DNA of 64,000 nt from Aestuariibacter sp. GTDB lineage: Bacteria > Pseudomonadota > Gammaproteobacteria > Enterobacterales > Alteromonadaceae. A model generated the notes under the pieces. That model was not told where the DNA came from and did no database searches. It was given only the letters and a program-made list of their open reading frames with translations. A program made the position numbers and the translations under genes. Shown here one piece after another: positions 8,707 through 17,056 of this stretch (positions within the stretch are counted from its first letter, which is position 1; every line of letters starts with the position of its first letter). The DNA lies in the NCBI GenBank assembly GCA_017794925.1, contig CP051238.1, forward strand, positions 1,101,186-1,165,185, given 5' to 3'.

Positions 8707-9609
8707 TTATTGTGGGTCCTTTCTATGCCAATAGCTGGCAAACATGGCACCAGACAGGTTATGCCAAATACTAAACAAGGCGCCCGGGAGTGCACTGGTA
8801 GCGGAAAAGTACTTGAGTGCCAATGCCACGCTTAACCCTGAGTTTTGCATCCCGACTTCAATAGCGACGGTGCGCGCAACTACGCTGTCATAGCCCAGTT
8901 TACGGGATGCCCAGTACCCGCAGGTCATGCCGATAAGGTTATGCAGCACAACCGCACAGACCACAGGCCATACCAAAGTGCTGAGGTTGTGATTGTTGAG
9001 CGCTACAACGATGGCAATGATCAGTAAAATCGCCATCATTGAAAAACGGGAAAACCAAGGGGTAAACCGCTTTAGCCGCGCCGAGAAAAAATGATTGAAC
9101 AACATGCCGGCCAGTACCGGTAATACAATCACCTTCACCAGCATAGTGAGCATGGAGGCGATAGGAACATTGATGTCATGACCTAAGTAAAGCCATGTCA
9201 AAAGAGGCAGCATAACAACTGCCACCAGCGTTGAGAGCATTGTCATGCTGACCGACAACGCCACGTTGCCTTTGGCGAGGTAGGTCATTACATTTGATGC
9301 CGTACCGCCTGCTGTTGCTCCTACTAACATCATACCCGTCATCAGTTCTGTACTCAGTCCCAGAACAAGCGAAATAAGCCAGGCGGCAAGCGGCATGACC
9401 AAAAACTGAATAGCAATACCGATCACTACGATGTTGCGATAGGCCAGGACTCTGGCGAAATCCTGCCATTTCAATGTCAGCCCCATACCCAGCATGACCA
9501 TAATCAGTAGTGGCACAATCCAGGGGTTCAACGGCGTAAACAGGTCCGGACAGAGGACGGCCAGTATACTGACCAAAACAGCCCACAGTGGAAACAGAAA
9601 AATCGCCAT
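8707..9609 (-). CDS. Bile acid:sodium symporter family (BASS) transporter
   Basis: A 300-residue inner-membrane protein with about nine to ten hydrophobic helices. The pattern NPWIVPLLIMVMLGMGL and GATAGGTASNVMTYLAKGNVALSV is the BASS signature that forms the sodium and substrate site. Bacterial members import organic anions such as pantoate or keto acids with sodium; the substrate here is unknown. It lies 84 bp downstream of the GlxA-type regulator on the same strand and could be part of that transcription unit. Confidence 0.85.
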   Translation of the reverse strand: MAIFLFPLWAVLVSILAVLCPDLFTPLNPWIVPLLIMVMLGMGLTLKWQDFARVLAYRNIVVIGIAIQFLVMPLAAWLISLVLGLSTELMTGMMLVGATAGGTASNVMTYLAKGNVALSVSMTMLSTLVAVVMLPLLTWLYLGHDINVPIASMLTMLVKVIVLPVLAGMLFNHFFSARLKRFTPWFSRFSMMAILLIIAIVVALNNHNLSTLVWPVVCAVVLHNLIGMTCGYWASRKLGYDSVVARTVAIEVGMQNSGLSVALALKYFSATSALPGALFSIWHNLSGAMFASYWHRKDPQ

Positions 9610-9693
9610 GGATATACCTACTATCAGATTGCGCCCATCGTCATCTTAACACCACAAAGCTAAGATAAATAACTGCTTAGGATTAATATAAGA

Positions 9694-10638
9694 CTATGCG
9701 TTCTTTAATGCCCCGAAAGTGGCTTTGTATTCGCTGGGCGAGATCGACATGTATTTCTTAAAGTTGTAGCGCAAGGTAATAGCATTGTCGAAACCTGCAC
9801 GTTCGGCAATACGTTCTAGGCCGAGCTGAGTGGTTTCCAGCAATGACTTGGCGACCTCCAGTTTTCGTGCCTGCAGCCATTCCAATGGCGTCATGTGATA
9901 ATGCTTTTTGAAATGACGGTCGAAGGTGCGACGGGTCATGGTTGCTTTATTGGCAATATCATCAATGGTGAGCTCTGGTGACAAGTGCTTCACGGCCCAA
10001 TCCAGTGCCTGGGATACTGAAGACTGGGTTTGTGGTAGTGGTTTCTCTACAAACTGAGATTGCCCTCCATTGCGGTGAGCTGGCAGTACAAGCCTGCGTG
10101 CAACTGTGTTTGCAATATGATAGCCGTAATCCTGTCGGACCACCTCGATACCCAAATCTAACCCTGCTGCGCTTCCCGCTGAACAGCCAATGACGCCATC
10201 GTAGTGATACAAAATATCTTCCTGATAGGAAATGTGTGGAAAACGCTGCCTGAACGTTTGGGCGTAGCGCCAGTGAGTCGTCGCTACACGTTCATTCAAT
10301 AACCCCAGCTCCGCCAGTAAAAAGGCACCTGAACAAAAGCTGATAATGCGTCCACCCTGTTGATAATGCCGCAAAATAGATGATCTCATTTCTGGGTTAA
10401 TGCTAGTCACTGACACCGGAAAACTGGGGATCACCAGCAGGTCACATTCCGGTAGCTCGGTTACCTGCTTACAGCTGAAACCTGTTTCACATAACCCGGG
10501 AAATGAAGATTTGCCAAAGCTAACGATGTCGGTTTGATACCAATCACTTATCTCGGGCCGGGGTAACGCAAATAGCTCTACTGCACTGGCAAGCTCGAAC
10601 AGTGATACTTGTTCCGCAACTACAATAACGACTCTCAT
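9694..10638 (-). CDS. GlxA family AraC-type transcriptional regulator
   Basis: A DJ-1/PfpI-like N-terminal domain (about residues 1-180) fused to a C-terminal AraC helix-turn-helix domain. The longer reading frame starts at 10743, but ATG at 10638 is preferred: it has GGGAAA upstream and starts at MRVVIVVAEQVSLFEL, the usual beginning of the domain; this gives 314 residues. The nucleophile-elbow region FCSGAFLLAELGLL is present. The AraC domain shows the typical second helix-turn-helix ERIAERAGFDNAITLRYNFKKY. It is divergent from a rhodanese/GNAT pair, and the intergenic region carries TGTCTA half-sites 21 bp apart, as expected for an AraC operator. Confidence 0.85.
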   Translation of the reverse strand: MRVVIVVAEQVSLFELASAVELFALPRPEISDWYQTDIVSFGKSSFPGLCETGFSCKQVTELPECDLLVIPSFPVSVTSINPEMRSSILRHYQQGGRIISFCSGAFLLAELGLLNERVATTHWRYAQTFRQRFPHISYQEDILYHYDGVIGCSAGSAAGLDLGIEVVRQDYGYHIANTVARRLVLPAHRNGGQSQFVEKPLPQTQSSVSQALDWAVKHLSPELTIDDIANKATMTRRTFDRHFKKHYHMTPLEWLQARKLEVAKSLLETTQLGLERIAERAGFDNAITLRYNFKKYMSISPSEYKATFGALKNA

Positions 10639-10660
10639 ACATTTTCCCGTATATTCTTTA

Positions 10661-10696
10661 TGTCTAAATGTTATCGGTAGTTGTCTATTTAGACAA
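10661..10696. promoter_or_regulatory. AraC-type operator candidate (TGTCTA half-sites)
   Basis: TGTCTA occurs at 10661-10666 and again at 10682-10687, exactly 21 bp apart (two helical turns, the classic AraC direct-repeat spacing). The second copy is also the left arm of a palindrome, TTGTCTA at 10681-10687 and TAGACAA at 10690-10696. It lies between the GlxA-type regulator and the divergent rhodanese gene. Confidence 0.55.
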
Positions 10697-10755
10697 TGTT
10701 TCATTTGAAGTATTCGTAGCAGAATAGATTCATCAACTAACAAGGAGAGACCACT

Positions 10756-11154
10756 ATGTATTCAACTGTTGTAAGACCCAGACCAGCTCCGTCCGATGAA
10801 GCACTCGTCCATTTTCAGCGTTTACTTACTTTTGAAACAGACTGCTGGGATGTGCACTACGCCATGAACAATGGCTTGCATGATTTTGTATTGCTCGATG
10901 TGCGGGGTATCGAGACCGCGAAGAAGGGATATATCGATGGCGCCGTGTTTTTACCCCATGCGAACATCAGTGAAGAGAGCCTAAAAACGTTTACAGATGA
11001 TACGATTTTTGTGGTCTATTGTGCGGGGCCGCATTGCAATGCGACTGAAAAGGCCGCCATAAAACTGGCAAGATTAGGGCGGCCGGTTAAGAAAATGATA
11101 GGCGGTGTGACCGGTTGGCTGGACGAAGGGTTTACATTAAAAGCAGATGTCTGA
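10756..11154 (+). CDS. Single-domain rhodanese-like protein
   Basis: A 132-residue cytoplasmic rhodanese domain. Landmarks are LLDVRG at 47-51, GYIDGAVFLPHANI near 60 and the active-site loop beginning at Cys89 (YCAGPHC), ending in MIGGVTGWLDEGF. It is probably a sulfur-transfer or persulfide-handling protein; a second Cys in the loop (Cys94) could allow disulfide chemistry. AAGGAGAG sits upstream of ATG. It overlaps the GNAT gene by 8 bp and is divergent from the GlxA-type regulator, which is the likely controller. Confidence 0.85.
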   Translation: MYSTVVRPRPAPSDEALVHFQRLLTFETDCWDVHYAMNNGLHDFVLLDVRGIETAKKGYIDGAVFLPHANISEESLKTFTDDTIFVVYCAGPHCNATEKAAIKLARLGRPVKKMIGGVTGWLDEGFTLKADV

Positions 11155-11632
11155 GAAAACAATGAATGTTACGCCTGCAAGTCAGGCAGATTTACCCGAC
11201 GTATTGTCGCTTATGTGCGATTTGGCTGAGTTTGAAGGATATCTGTCGGGCTTCGCTGTCACGCTGGATGTACTGGAGACTTTATACCTTGAAGAGAAGG
11301 CTTTTGGTATTCTGGTAGCGAAGCAATCGGATCCCGATTCTGCTGATAACGGAAAAGCCGCTGGCATACTGGTGTATTTTTTCCAGCCTTTCACTTACGA
11401 CTTAACCCCTTGGTTAATTGTGAAAGAACTGTTTGTGTCTCAGGAGTTTCGCGGGCAGGGCGTCGGCCAGGCTTTGATGCTGGAGGCCAGAAATGTGTGC
11501 AAGGTGCGTGGCGGATCCAGGATGAAATGGGAAGTGCTAGCACAGAACGCGGCTGCGCAAGCGTTTTATAAACAGCTTGGTGCTACCGTAGAAGAGGACT
11601 GGCGCACCATGAGTTTACAAATAGTCAGCTAG
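11147..11632 (+). CDS. GNAT family N-acetyltransferase
   Basis: A 161-residue GNAT acetyltransferase. The acetyl-CoA pyrophosphate-binding motif A is ELFVSQEFRGQGVGQALM (Q/RxxGxG/A form), followed by the C-terminal AQNAAAQAFYKQLGA motif B. Its closest look-alikes are the small diamine/thialysine acetyltransferases (SAT family), from the opening DLPDVLSLMCDLAEFE; this is a judgement from pattern only. It is translationally coupled to the rhodanese gene by an 8-bp overlap. Confidence 0.8.
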   Translation: MSEKTMNVTPASQADLPDVLSLMCDLAEFEGYLSGFAVTLDVLETLYLEEKAFGILVAKQSDPDSADNGKAAGILVYFFQPFTYDLTPWLIVKELFVSQEFRGQGVGQALMLEARNVCKVRGGSRMKWEVLAQNAAAQAFYKQLGATVEEDWRTMSLQIVS

Positions 11633-11658
11633 TATAACGCGTATAATAGCTCGGCAAT

Positions 11659-11685
11659 AAGCACAGAAAGCACAGAAAGCACAGA
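11659..11685. repeat. Short tandem repeat, three copies of 9 bp
   Basis: AAGCACAGA is repeated exactly three times directly after the GNAT gene, between convergent genes. It could vary in copy number between strains; no function is implied. Confidence 0.7.
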
Positions 11686-11785
11686 GAGTAATGATTGAAT
11701 AATCGCTAAGCTGCAAGAGTCGTGTGACAGGTGCTCCCTTACGGCCTTATACAGCTAAGGGCCGCTCAGGATTAGATGCATACCG

Positions 11786-12904
11786 CTACTCGGTAGTGTC
11801 GCTAGTCAGCTTATAAATTTCGCTGCCGGCAGCTAAAAACGCCCCTACTCCATAGACTTCGGTTTTATCGGGCCATGCCTCACCGGGGGCGGCCCCAATA
11901 GGTTGTACGTAACCCAGCATGCCGGTGTCAGTAATGTGTGAAGTCATATTTTCCCAGCCTTTCTCTACAGCAGGTAAGTAGGTGGTACTGTCCAGATACC
12001 CGTTGTTGATGCCCCAGGCCAAACCGAAAGTAAAGAAGCCTGTGCCGGACGTTTCTGGCGTGGTGTACACGTCTCCTGCTTTTAAGCTCATAGGCCAGTA
12101 GCCGTCTTCAGACTGGAGCGTAACAAGTGATGCCGCCATTTCTGTATACAGGGTTTCAAAATAGGCTTTTTGTGGGCCGTCGGGCAACTCTTCCAGAATC
12201 AGAGCCAGACCAGCAAACACCCAGCCGTTGCCGCGTGACCAGAATATTTTGCGGCCGTGCTCTTTTACGCCAATGAAATGTTCATCGCGGTAAAAGAGGT
12301 GTTCTTCGGTGTCGTATAAATGGTTGGTCGTGGCAACGTATTCCGCAAACATGTAATCCCGGTATTGCTTATTTCCCGTGATATTGGCGAGTTTCGCCCA
12401 CAGTGGCGGGGCCATGAATAATGCATCGCACCAGGTCCAGCGCTCAGTGTACTTGTAGTTGTTCAATCGCATCGGCTGCTGACTGGGGTTTTCCAGAATA
12501 TGTGTGGTGCGTTTCAGGGTTTTAGCGAGCATGTGGGGCGACTGAAACTTGCCGTATAGGGAGAGGTAGAGCTGGCCGATAGCCTGGTCGTCAGCATGAT
12601 ATTCCGCTTTGGCTAAATCCCATTTATTTTCATCGGCCACGCCCAGTAAAAAATCATAGTAGCGTTCTGTCGGCGCGATATTCGCCCAACGTTCCATACC
12701 AATGTACATAGCGGCATAGGGCCAGCCATTGATAGGGTTATCCCAATCATGTTTGCGCCCGTAATCATCCCGGAAATGGGTGATTTGCCAGTCGGCCATG
12801 GTCGTTAACGTGGTTTGTAAGGTCGATTTATCAGGCAATGCGGCTTGGGTAAACAAAGCAGACATTCCCAGTGTAAACAGGAGTGGGCGAAGCAGTTTAG
12901 GCAT
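11786..12904 (-). CDS. Glycoside hydrolase family 105 unsaturated uronyl hydrolase
   Basis: A 372-residue exported protein of the GH105 (YteR-like) alpha/alpha-barrel family. These enzymes remove the 4,5-unsaturated uronic acid that polysaccharide lyases leave at the non-reducing end. The two aspartates correspond to D105 or D106 (in EYHADDQAIG) and D160 (in TWCDALFMAP), about 55 residues apart as in YteR. A signal peptide occupies the first 22 residues. The next gene upstream on the same strand is a BNR-propeller protein that may be the partner lyase, so the pair would cut a uronic-acid polymer and then trim the unsaturated ends in the periplasm. Confidence 0.85.
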   Translation of the reverse strand: MPKLLRPLLFTLGMSALFTQAALPDKSTLQTTLTTMADWQITHFRDDYGRKHDWDNPINGWPYAAMYIGMERWANIAPTERYYDFLLGVADENKWDLAKAEYHADDQAIGQLYLSLYGKFQSPHMLAKTLKRTTHILENPSQQPMRLNNYKYTERWTWCDALFMAPPLWAKLANITGNKQYRDYMFAEYVATTNHLYDTEEHLFYRDEHFIGVKEHGRKIFWSRGNGWVFAGLALILEELPDGPQKAYFETLYTEMAASLVTLQSEDGYWPMSLKAGDVYTTPETSGTGFFTFGLAWGINNGYLDSTTYLPAVEKGWENMTSHITDTGMLGYVQPIGAAPGEAWPDKTEVYGVGAFLAAGSEIYKLTSDTTE

Positions 12905-12927
12905 AATGATTTCCTTATAATTATTAA

Positions 12928-14289
12928 TTATTGTAGTGTGGCTTGCCAGCTCAGCACGCCAATGTGACTGGGCGCAACTTGCGCGCTTTCGGCATCATTG
13001 CCGTCTCGTTGTTCGACGCGTTGCAGCAGCAGCTCAGCCCTGCCGTGCTGTATCCACTGAGTCGGGTCAATACTCGGCTCCCAGGCACCGACATTTTGTG
13101 GATGCAATACGTGAGATTCCCAGTTTGCATCAATAATATTGTGCATGGTCAGGCCCATTACCTGCCCGCGCTGAAAATCATCCCGGTAAATTAAATGCAG
13201 CGACGTTACACCATTGTGCTGCCGGGGTAGCAGTACCGTTCGGGATATGGGCGGTCGTTTGGTGCCGTGGCCACTGAGTTCAAAATTCCGGGCCGCTTTG
13301 GGCGCTTTAATAATCTGCCAGGTGTTGGGTTGGGGAAGAGGGTATACCACCTGATAACGGGGAATTTCAGTGGGGGAATCAGCCCAATAGCTGGCAATAA
13401 AAGGGCGGCTGCTATTATCGCCCATGACAACCGGTGGATTCATTAACTTGTGTTTTTGAGGGATGGGGACAACAACATCGGACTTGGATTCGGTAATGGG
13501 CAGCGCATAGGGGGTGCCGTCGTATTGTTGCCATGTGTCACCCTGATCAAAGGAACGGGCATAGGCGAGGTCGTGATTACTGGCTACGTCCGGTGTTTCC
13601 CGCCAAATCCAGGCCAGGTGAAGTACGCCATTGATATCGACCGACATATCCCAGTAGGCGCTGCGCTTACCTTCACCATCCAGTACTGAGCTGTGCAGGC
13701 GTTTCCACGTGTGGGTTTGAGTTGAAAACCGATTGAGCACTAAATTTCCTCGACCTGAACCACCATCCCGATAGGCAAATAACACATCGCCGGAAGACAA
13801 AGCATAAAATTGCGGATAGGTAACACTTTTCTCTCCTGCTTCGCTTGGCGACCTTGGTTTGCCTAACATTGGCTTTCGTTCCAGAGTCAGACTACCAGGC
13901 GCAACAGAGCGTGCATAATTTAGCGGAGAGTTATGGTGATCCCAGGCAATATGAATGAAGCCTTCGCTATCGACCACTAGGCTAATGTGATTGTGGGCAT
14001 CGTCTACATTGCCGGTAAAAGGCGTGGCCTGAGTTTGCCAGGTTTTGGAAGCGGTTGGACGTTTGGCAAGCACCAGGTGCCGATTCGCATTGTAGTAGGC
14101 GGCATATTGGAATTGCCCATGGGTGAAAAGGGTCTGTTTGACGCCAGCTAATACATTCACTGAACTGCCAGCGAACGCGTCATCAGCGATCAGGGAGTAG
14201 CGACTATTAGCGTCTGCAGACAGCGGGTAACCACCGCCACCACAGCTCATCAGTGAGAACAAACTTATCAACAGGACAATCGTGCGCAT
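12928..14289 (-). CDS. BNR-repeat beta-propeller lipoprotein, candidate polysaccharide lyase
   Basis: A 453-residue lipoprotein (lipobox LMSC near residue 16) with BNR_4-type beta-propeller sequence. The segment DDAHNHISLVVDSEGFIHIAWDHH (split here: DDAHNHISLVV, then GFIHIAWDHH) is characteristic of the propeller lyases that include ulvan lyase families PL24/PL25, in which the paired His residues are catalytic. I cannot assign the exact family without a profile search. It precedes the GH105 gene by 23 bp on the same strand, which strongly suggests a lyase plus unsaturated-uronyl hydrolase pair acting on a rhamnose- or xylose-uronate polymer such as ulvan. A purely structural or sialidase-like BNR protein is the alternative. 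Confidence 0.7.
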   Translation of the reverse strand: MRTIVLLISLFSLMSCGGGGYPLSADANSRYSLIADDAFAGSSVNVLAGVKQTLFTHGQFQYAAYYNANRHLVLAKRPTASKTWQTQATPFTGNVDDAHNHISLVVDSEGFIHIAWDHHNSPLNYARSVAPGSLTLERKPMLGKPRSPSEAGEKSVTYPQFYALSSGDVLFAYRDGGSGRGNLVLNRFSTQTHTWKRLHSSVLDGEGKRSAYWDMSVDINGVLHLAWIWRETPDVASNHDLAYARSFDQGDTWQQYDGTPYALPITESKSDVVVPIPQKHKLMNPPVVMGDNSSRPFIASYWADSPTEIPRYQVVYPLPQPNTWQIIKAPKAARNFELSGHGTKRPPISRTVLLPRQHNGVTSLHLIYRDDFQRGQVMGLTMHNIIDANWESHVLHPQNVGAWEPSIDPTQWIQHGRAELLLQRVEQRDGNDAESAQVAPSHIGVLSWQATLQ

Positions 14290-14395
14290 ATACCGAACTC
14301 ATTAATAATTTGTATGACGAATTAACATACCTGAGAGAAAAAGGTAATGCCTTTTTTTGTTATCTGCGTGTTGTTCTTTTATTGAAACTCACCCG

Positions 14396-14412
14396 TTAAC
14401 CCGGCATTAACC
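14396..14412 (+). promoter_or_regulatory. OmpR-family operator candidate upstream of the RND operon
   Basis: TTAACC-CGGCA-TTAACC is a direct repeat with 11-bp periodicity, the spacing used by OmpR/PhoB-type regulators. It lies about 40 bp upstream of the first RND gene; the operon encodes an OmpR-family regulator further downstream. Confidence 0.5.
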
Positions 14413-14456
14413 GGTGATTTTGTATTCTGTGTTCACAGTGAATAACAGGTATGGGT

Positions 14457-15812
14457 ATGAGGCATACATTTCTAGCCGTTTCTTTGATGTTGGTGCTTTC
14501 CGGCTGCACTAGTCAGTATACCGGTGACTACAGCGAAATCGCTAAGCTCTCAACGGGGAAAGACGTGAACTGGCAGGCAATGCCAGCCGAGGCCGACTCA
14601 GTTACGTCGCTAACCGAACTCGTGAGTGTGCCCGGGTTATCTGCGCTGATTGACGAGGCGTTAAGCGGCAATCCGGGCTTGCAGCAACAGCTAATTAGCT
14701 TAAAAACCGCTAAGGCGCAAAAGCGCGTTGCCAACGCATCGCGTCTGCCAGGTGTCAGTGCGGGCTTGAATGGTACGCGCCAACAAGACAGTGACGACAG
14801 CTATACCGCGAGTCTTACTGTAAGTTGGGAAGCGGATATCTGGAATAAGCTGGGCGATCAGGTATCTGCCGCGCAGTGGTCAGTGGCTGCCAGCGAAGCG
14901 GAGCTTACCTCGGTGACCAATACCTTGGTTGCTGAAGTGTTGCGAGGTTATCTGGAAGTCGCTTATTACCAGCAGCTTATCGATAATGAGCAGGCGCGTC
15001 TGACACTGCTGAAAAACAATCAGGAGGTTATCCTCAAGCGTTATCGCACCGGACTGGGCGCGCTGGAAGATCTCGACAACGCCCGTACATCGTCGGCAAC
15101 CAGCGAAGCCAACATTGCGGCGTATAAAGAAAACCTCGCGCAATCACTGCGCGCTTTGGCGGTATTACTTGGTCGTACTGACATGTCGGTGACTGATCTG
15201 CCGGTTGCTGCCACCTATCCGGAGGTACTTTTGCCTCTGACAAGTCTGCCTGAACAGGACCTGGCGAGACGCCCGGACTTAATGGCGGCCTACGCCAATA
15301 TTCAGTCTCAGGAATTCAGTACCCGAGTGGCTTACAAGTCGCTGCTACCTTCAATTAGTTTGAGTGCCGCCCTTTCCGATGCCGGTACTTCGCCCTCACA
15401 GGCGTTGTTTACTAATCCACTCTGGCAATTACTTGGTCAGTTAACAGCGCCGCTTTTTCAGGGCGGAGAATTACGCGCAAATATCGACATTCAGGAACTG
15501 GCTGTGGAAAACAGCTGGTGGGGATACCAGAGCACGTTGCTTACCGCAGTAAAAGAAGTACAGGACGGCATCGGGCAGGAGAAAAGCCTGGCCAGCCAGT
15601 ATCAGGCCACAAGTGTCGCGCTGGCGAATGCCAAGCGCAGTAGTGACACCTACACAAAACAATACCGTCAGGGGTTAGTCGACATTTTGGATTTACTGTC
15701 GGTATACCAGCAAACCTACGACCTGCAAGCGCAGTTGTTGCAGCTGCAATTTAATCAATTATCGAATCGAATCAGTTTAGGCCTGGCACTGGGCCTGGGA
15801 GTATCAGCATGA
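14457..15812 (+). CDS. RND efflux outer-membrane factor (TolC/NodT-type lipoprotein)
   Basis: An outer-membrane channel of the NodT/OprM family, 451 residues. It has a lipobox (LVLSGC) with Cys17, a long helical domain duplicated in the family, and the LARRPDLMAAYANIQS signature of OprM-like proteins. The second in-frame ATG (14457) is preferred to 14451 because AGG lies seven bases ahead of it. It forms the exit duct of the tripartite pump encoded by the next two genes; the reading frame of the membrane-fusion gene overlaps its stop by 4 bp, so the proteins are made in a coupled way. Confidence 0.9.
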   Translation: MRHTFLAVSLMLVLSGCTSQYTGDYSEIAKLSTGKDVNWQAMPAEADSVTSLTELVSVPGLSALIDEALSGNPGLQQQLISLKTAKAQKRVANASRLPGVSAGLNGTRQQDSDDSYTASLTVSWEADIWNKLGDQVSAAQWSVAASEAELTSVTNTLVAEVLRGYLEVAYYQQLIDNEQARLTLLKNNQEVILKRYRTGLGALEDLDNARTSSATSEANIAAYKENLAQSLRALAVLLGRTDMSVTDLPVAATYPEVLLPLTSLPEQDLARRPDLMAAYANIQSQEFSTRVAYKSLLPSISLSAALSDAGTSPSQALFTNPLWQLLGQLTAPLFQGGELRANIDIQELAVENSWWGYQSTLLTAVKEVQDGIGQEKSLASQYQATSVALANAKRSSDTYTKQYRQGLVDILDLLSVYQQTYDLQAQLLQLQFNQLSNRISLGLALGLGVSA

Positions 15813-17056
15813 CTTCAACAGCAAAACGCGTCATCGGCACAGCAGGGGCGCTGGTAGTATTGGTACTGGTTACCATTAGTGTATTTGGTCAGTCTGGTCA
15901 TGCAGGTCCGCCGGGAGGCCCCCAAGGAGCAGCGGCTAAACCCCAAGGGAGTCCCGCCGCTGAAGCAAGTACATCAGATGCAAAGGTTCCGCCACTTGCC
16001 AGCCCTCAGAATCAGGAGACCAGCTTACCCGCGATAGGCGTTTTGGATGTTGCTGCTGGTACATATCAGGCCAAGGTGAATGGCTATGGTGAAGTGACCG
16101 CTAAACACGTGTTGTCGCTGACTGCGCAAGTAAGCGGCGAAGTTACGCGTTTGTCGCCGCATTTTGAAACTGGCGTGGTATTTCGCAAAGGCGAAGTCAT
16201 GGCTTACCTGAATGACACGGCTTATCAGCAGGCCGCGGCGACTGCCAGAGCCGCCGTTGAAGCGGCAACCGTCGCGCTGGAAGAAGAACGACTGCAAGGC
16301 ATCCAGGCAAAAGATAACTGGGAACGCTCCGGATTAGACGGCGAACCTGAATCGCCCCTGGTACTCAGAGAGCCCTATTTGCATGCTGCCCAGGCCAATC
16401 TGGACGAGGCCAAAGCCCAATTGAAAACCGCAGAGCGTGAACTTGCCCTGACGCAAATCGTGGCGCCTTTTGATGCCGTTGTGGTTACCCGTGATATCCA
16501 GCCCGGTAGCTTTGTTCAATCGGGTACCAGCATTGCGCAGCTATATTCAGCCTCAGAGGCCGAGATTGCTATTCCGCTGTCGGCCAGCCAGTGGCAAAAC
16601 CTGCCAACCACGTCTTCGTTGGATGACCAGTCATGGCCGGTTGTCATTGAGGATATGGATGGGCTGAATCAATGGCACGGCACGGTAAGACGTATCGAAC
16701 AGCACCTGGATACCAGTTCACGACAGCGTTCGCTGATTGTTGAGGTGCAACAGCCCCTCGCCGGAGATTCTCCGTTGTATTTTGGCACTTATGTCACCGC
16801 GCATGTAGCCGGAAAAATCTATGATTCACTGTGGGAAATCCCCGCCAGTGCCATCTCGCAAAAGCAGGAAGTGTGGTATCTGGACGCTGGCGACAAGCTG
16901 AATAAATTTACTCCTAATGTGAAGTTTCAGGCCGACGGCAAAGCTTACATAGCGCCTATCGCAGGCGTAACCGAAGCGCGCATTGTGGCCCGCCCGCTAA
17001 ACAGTTATTTGGTGGGCACCCGTGTGAGTCCGCAAAGCACCGGAGGTAACTCATGA
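15809..17056 (+). CDS. RND efflux periplasmic adaptor (membrane fusion protein)
   Basis: A 415-residue HlyD/AcrA-like adaptor. It shows an N-terminal membrane anchor, a Gly/Pro-rich linker (about 30-60), a lipoyl/barrel-sandwich half-motif with VNGYGEVTAKHVLSLTAQVSGEV, a coiled-coil hairpin (about 135-210) and a beta-barrel domain beginning QIVAPFDAVVVTRDIQPGSFV. It bridges the inner-membrane pump and the outer-membrane factor. Both flanking genes overlap it by 4 bp. Substrates cannot be predicted from sequence. Confidence 0.9.
   Translation: MTSTAKRVIGTAGALVVLVLVTISVFGQSGHAGPPGGPQGAAAKPQGSPAAEASTSDAKVPPLASPQNQETSLPAIGVLDVAAGTYQAKVNGYGEVTAKHVLSLTAQVSGEVTRLSPHFETGVVFRKGEVMAYLNDTAYQQAAATARAAVEAATVALEEERLQGIQAKDNWERSGLDGEPESPLVLREPYLHAAQANLDEAKAQLKTAERELALTQIVAPFDAVVVTRDIQPGSFVQSGTSIAQLYSASEAEIAIPLSASQWQNLPTTSSLDDQSWPVVIEDMDGLNQWHGTVRRIEQHLDTSSRQRSLIVEVQQPLAGDSPLYFGTYVTAHVAGKIYDSLWEIPASAISQKQEVWYLDAGDKLNKFTPNVKFQADGKAYIAPIAGVTEARIVARPLNSYLVGTRVSPQSTGGNS

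Noticed and set aside
12936..13194. Open frames antisense to the BNR-propeller gene
   Set aside because: Shadow frames of a well-supported gene with signal peptide and family motifs.
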